Both the position numbers and the translations under genes were made by a program. From Colletes latitarsis (taxonomy: Eukaryota; Arthropoda; Insecta; Hymenoptera; Colletidae), in the NCBI RefSeq assembly GCF_051014445.1, contig NW_027488386.1, positions 558,001 to 622,000 on the forward strand: a stretch of DNA of 64,000 bases, given 5' to 3'. The notes beneath the pieces are model-generated. The model did no database searches. It was given only the letters and a program-made list of their open reading frames with translations, and was not told where the DNA came from. Positions 60,081 through 64,000 of the stretch are shown piece by piece (position 1 is the stretch's first letter; the number at the start of each line of letters is the position of its first letter).

Positions 60081-61690
60081 CAAACCAGAAAAAACCCAGG
60101 ATCCGTTCAACAAGTATGTGAAGAATGCGAAAGTATGAGTCAGATGAGTGAAAATCCCAGACCTAACCTAGACCTAACATGCGTTATCCTCTAAAATGTT
60201 GATCCACACCAGGCTTAATGGACTGTTTCAGTGTGGTACCACACTACTACGTGATCCAAACCAGAAAAAACCCAGGATCCGTTCAACAAGTATGTGAAGA
60301 ATGCGAAAGTATGAGTCTGATGAGTGAAAATCCCAGACCTAACCTAGACCTAACATGCGTGATCCTCTAAAATGTTGATCCACACCAGGTTTAATGGACT
60401 GTTTCAGTGTGGTACCACACTACTACGTGATCCAAACCAGAAAAAACCCAGGATCTGTTCAACAAGTATGTGAAAAACGCGAAAGTATGAGCCTGATGTG
60501 GGCAAATCCCAGACCTATCCCAGACCTAACTTGCGTTGTCCTCTAAGATATTGATGGACACCAGGTTTAACTGACTGTTTCAGTGTTGTACTTCATTACT
60601 ACGTGATGCAATCCAGAAAAAGCCCAGGATCTAGCCATCAAGTATGAGAAATATGCGAAAGAATGAGCCTGATGAGAGCAAATCCCAGACCTAACCTAGA
60701 CCTAACATGAATTATTCTTTAATATATTGATCGAAACCAGGTTTAATTGACTGTTTCAGTGTGGGCCCACATTACTACGTGATCCAAACCAGAAAAAACC
60801 CAGGATCCGTTCAACAAGTATGTGAAGATTGCGAAAGTATGAGTCAGATGAGTGAAAATCCCAGACCTAACCTAGACCTAACATGCGTTATCCTCTAAAA
60901 TGTTGATCCACACCAGGCTTAATGGACTGTTTCAGTGTGATACCACACTACTACGTGATCCAAACCAGAAAAAACCCAGGATCCGTTCAACAAGTATGTG
61001 AAGAATGCGAAAGTATGAGTCTGATGAGTGAACATCCCAGACCTAACCTAGACCTAACATGCGTGATCCTCTAAAATGTTGATCCACACCAGGTTTAATG
61101 GACTGTTTCAGTGTGGTACCACACTACTACGTGATCCAAACCAGAAAAAACCCAGGATCTGTTCAACAAGTATGTGAAAAACGCGAAAGTATGAGCCTGA
61201 TGTGGGCAAATCCCAGACCTATCCCAGACCTAACTTGCGTTGTCCTCTAAGATATTGATGGAAACCAGGTTTAACTGACTGTTTCAGTGTTGTACTTCAT
61301 TACTACGTGATGCAATCCAGAAAAAGCCCAGGATCTAGCCATCAAGTATGAGAAATATGCGAAAGAATGAGCCTGATGAGAGCAAATCCCAGACCTAACC
61401 TAGACCTCACATGAATTATTCTTTAATATATTGATCGAAACCAGGTTTAATTGACTGTTTCAGTGTGGGCCCACATTACTACGTGATCCAAACCAGAAAA
61501 AACCCAGGATCCGTTCAACAAGTATGTGAAGATTGCGAAAGTATGAGTCAGATGAGTGAAAATCCCAGACCTAACCTAGACCTAACATGCGTTATCCTCT
61601 AAAATGTTGATCCACACCAGGCTTAATGGACTGTTTCAGTGTGGTACCACACTACTACGTGATCCAAACCAGAAAAAACCCAGGCTCCGT
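60081..61690 (+). repeat. 4-monomer higher-order repeat, period 704 bp
   Basis: GAGTCAGATGAGTG occurs with its CAGATG at 60141, 60845 and 61549, each exactly 704 bp (4 x 176) apart, with the shared CCACACCAGGCTTAATGG variant. There are two full units (about 60081-60784 and 60785-61488) and a partial third. Confidence 0.85.
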
Positions 61691-62947
61691 TCAACAAGTA
61701 TGTGAAAAACGCGAAAGTATGAGCCTGATGTGGGCAAATCCCAGACCTATCCCAGACCTAACTTGCGTTGTCCTCTAAGATATTGATGGAAACCAGGTTT
61801 AATTGACTGTTTCAGTGTTGTACTTCATTACTACGTGATGCAATCCAGAAAAAGCCCAGGATCTAGCCATCAAATATGAGAAATATGCGAAAGAATGAGC
61901 CTGACGAGAGCAAATCCCAGACCTAACCTAGCCCTAACATGAATTATTCTCTGAAATATTGATCGAAACCAGGTTTAATTGACTGTTTCAGTGTTGTACT
62001 TCATTACTACGTGATGCAATCCAGAAAAAGCCCAGGATCTAGCCATCAAGTATGAGAAATATGCGAAAGAATGAGCCTGATGAGAGCAAATCCCAGACCT
62101 AACCTAGACCTAACATGAATTATTCTCTAAAATATTGATCAAAACCAGGTTTAATTGACTGTTTCAGCGTGGTACCACATTACTACGTGATCCAAACCAG
62201 AAAAGCCCAGGATCCGTTCAACAAGTATGAGAAGAATGCGAAAGTATGAGTCTTATGAGTGAAAATCCCAGGCCTAACCTAGACCTAACATGCGTTGTCC
62301 TCTAAAATAATGATGGAAACCAGGTTTAATTGACTGTTTCAGTGTTGTACTTCATTACTACGTGATGCAATCCAGCAAAAGCACAGGATCTAGCCATCAA
62401 GTATGAGAAATATGCGAAAGAATGAGCCTGATGAGAGCAAATCCCAGACCTAACCTAGACCTAACATGAATTATTCTCTGAAATATTGATCGAAACCAGG
62501 TTTAATTGACTGCTTCAGTGTTGTACTTCATTACTACGTGATGCAATCCAGAGAAAGCCCAGGATCTAGCCATCAAGTATGAGAAATATGCGAAAGAATG
62601 AGCCTGATGAGAGCAAATCCCAGACCTGACCTAGACCTAACATGAATTACTCAATAAAATATTGATCGATACCAGGTTTAATTGACTGTTTCAGTGTTGT
62701 ACTTCATTACTACGTGATGCAATCCAGAAAAAGCCCAGGATCTAGCCGTCAAGTATGAGAAATATGCGAAAGAATGAGCCTGATGAGAGCAAATCCCAGA
62801 CCTAACCCAGACCTAACATGCGTTATCCTCTAAAATATTTATCAAGATCAGGTTTAATTGATTGTTTCAGCGTGGTACCACATTACTACGTGATTCACAC
62901 CAGAAAAAACACAAGATCCGTTCAACAAGTATGTGAAGAATGCGAAA

Positions 62948-62960
62948 GTATGAGTCTGAT
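62948..62960. other. Second empty target site paralogous to copies 4-6
   Basis: GTATGAGTCTGAT continues directly into GAGTGAAAATCCCAGG. The surrounding monomers match those around 56301-56313 at an offset of 6647 bp. Confidence 0.85.
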
Positions 62961-64000
62961 GAGTGAAAATCCCAGGCCTAACCTAGACCTAACATGCGTT
63001 ATCCTCAATAATATTGATCGAAACCAGGTTTAATTGAGTGTTTCAGTGTTGTACTTCATTACTACGTGATGCAATCCAGAAAAAGCCCAGGAACTAGCCA
63101 TCTAGTATGAGAAATATGCGAAAGAATGAGCCTGAAGAGAGCAAATCTCATACCTAACCTAGTCCTAACATGAATTATTCTCTAAAATATTCATCAAAAC
63201 CAGGATTAATTGACTGTTTCAGTGTGGTACCACATTACTACGTGATCCAATCCAGAAATAGCCCAGGATCCAGCCATGAAGTATGAGAAATATGCGAAAG
63301 TATGAGCCTGATGAGGGCAAATCCTAGAACTATCCTAGACCTAACATGCGTTATCCTCTAAAATATTTATCAAGACCAGGTTTAATTGACTGTTTCAGTG
63401 TGGTACCTCATTACTACGTGATCCAAACCAGCAAAAACCCAGGATCCGTTCAACAAGTATGTGAAAAACGCGAAAGTATGAGCCTGATGTGGGCAAATCC
63501 CAGACCTATCCTGACCTAACTTGCGTTGTCCTCTAAGATATTGATGGAAACCAGGTTTAATTGACTGTTTCAGTGTTGTACTTCATTACTACGTGATGCA
63601 ATCCAGCAAAAGCACAGGATCTAGCCATCAAGTATGAGAAATATGCGAAAGAATGAGCCAGATGAGAGCAAATCCCAGACCTAACCTAGACCTAACATGA
63701 ATTATTCTCTAATATATTGATCGAAACCAGGATTAATTGACTGTTTCAGTGTGGTCCCACATTACTACGTGATCCAAACCAGAAAAAACACAGGATCCGT
63801 TCAACAAGTATGTGAAGAATGCGAAAGTATGAGTCTGATGAGTGAAAATCCCAGGCCTAACCTTGACCTAACATGCGTTATCCTCTAAAATATTGATCGA
63901 AGCCTGGTTTAATCGACTGTTTCAGTGTGGTACCTCATTACTATGTGATCCAAACCAGAAAATAACCCAGGATCTGTTCAACGAGTATGTGAAGTGTGCG

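Larger units (their letters stand above)
59618..64000 (+). repeat. 176-bp satellite array, segment 9
   Basis: About 25 monomers to the window end. It includes a 704-bp tetramer repeat and, from about 62490, a stretch matching 55843 onward at an offset of 6647 bp. No element or gene is visible. Confidence 0.95.

Noticed and set aside
1..64000. CENP-B box in the satellite
   Set aside because: No match to the essential NTTCGNNNNANNCGGGN pattern was seen in the monomers by eye.

Overview
The window is a eukaryotic satellite-DNA array, most likely from insect pericentromeric or other heterochromatin. About 54 kb consists of some 300 head-to-tail copies of an AT-rich monomer of about 176 bp, all in the same orientation. 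I see no host gene, rRNA, tRNA or CRISPR. The insect assignment is an inference from the retrotransposon: its proteins look like the R1 clade of non-LTR elements (R1, TRAS, SART and relatives), which is typical of arthropods. The ORF2 N-terminus recalls hymenopteran copies, but that is weak evidence.

Eight insertions of one GC-rich non-LTR retrotransposon family interrupt the array. Copy 1 (about 10476-16463, minus strand) is essentially full length, near 6 kb: a 5' UTR, ORF1 (gag-like, three CCHC knuckles, one frameshift), ORF2 (intact 1060-aa endonuclease/reverse transcriptase) overlapping ORF1 through a TAATG stop-start, a hairpin-rich 3' UTR and poly(A). Copies 2-8 (21541-22814, 32861-33114, 46686-47066, 49895-50274, 53104-53484, 58249-58681, 59224-59603; plus strand) are 5'-truncated. 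Each of copies 2-8 lies at the same position of the satellite monomer, next to a 13-14 bp target-site duplication of the type GTATGAGTCTGAT. Copy 1 lies at a second site in the monomer, on the other strand, whose nick side (CAGACTTAAC/TT) resembles that of the main site (CAGACTCATAC/TT).

The satellite has higher-order structure. Multimeric blocks of 4, 5, 11, 12, 15, 16 and 17 monomers are tandemly or segmentally duplicated. Region by region: 1-10460 is satellite with a 17-mer and an 11-mer higher-order repeat; 10461-16480 is the full-length element and its target duplications; 16481-21527 is satellite; 21528-22827 is copy 2; 22828-32847 is satellite with 12-mer and 15-mer blocks; 32848-33127 is copy 3; 33128-46672 is satellite with small duplications; 46673-58234 is a 3.2 kb higher-order repeat that has carried copies 4, 5 and 6 along with it; 58235-59617 holds copies 7 and 8; 59618-64000 is satellite with a 704-bp tetramer repeat.

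The main result is a site-specific R1-like retrotransposon that appears to use this 176-bp satellite as its genomic niche. Paralogous empty sites in the same array confirm the insertion boundaries. I know of no described R1-clade element with this target, but I could not search databases.
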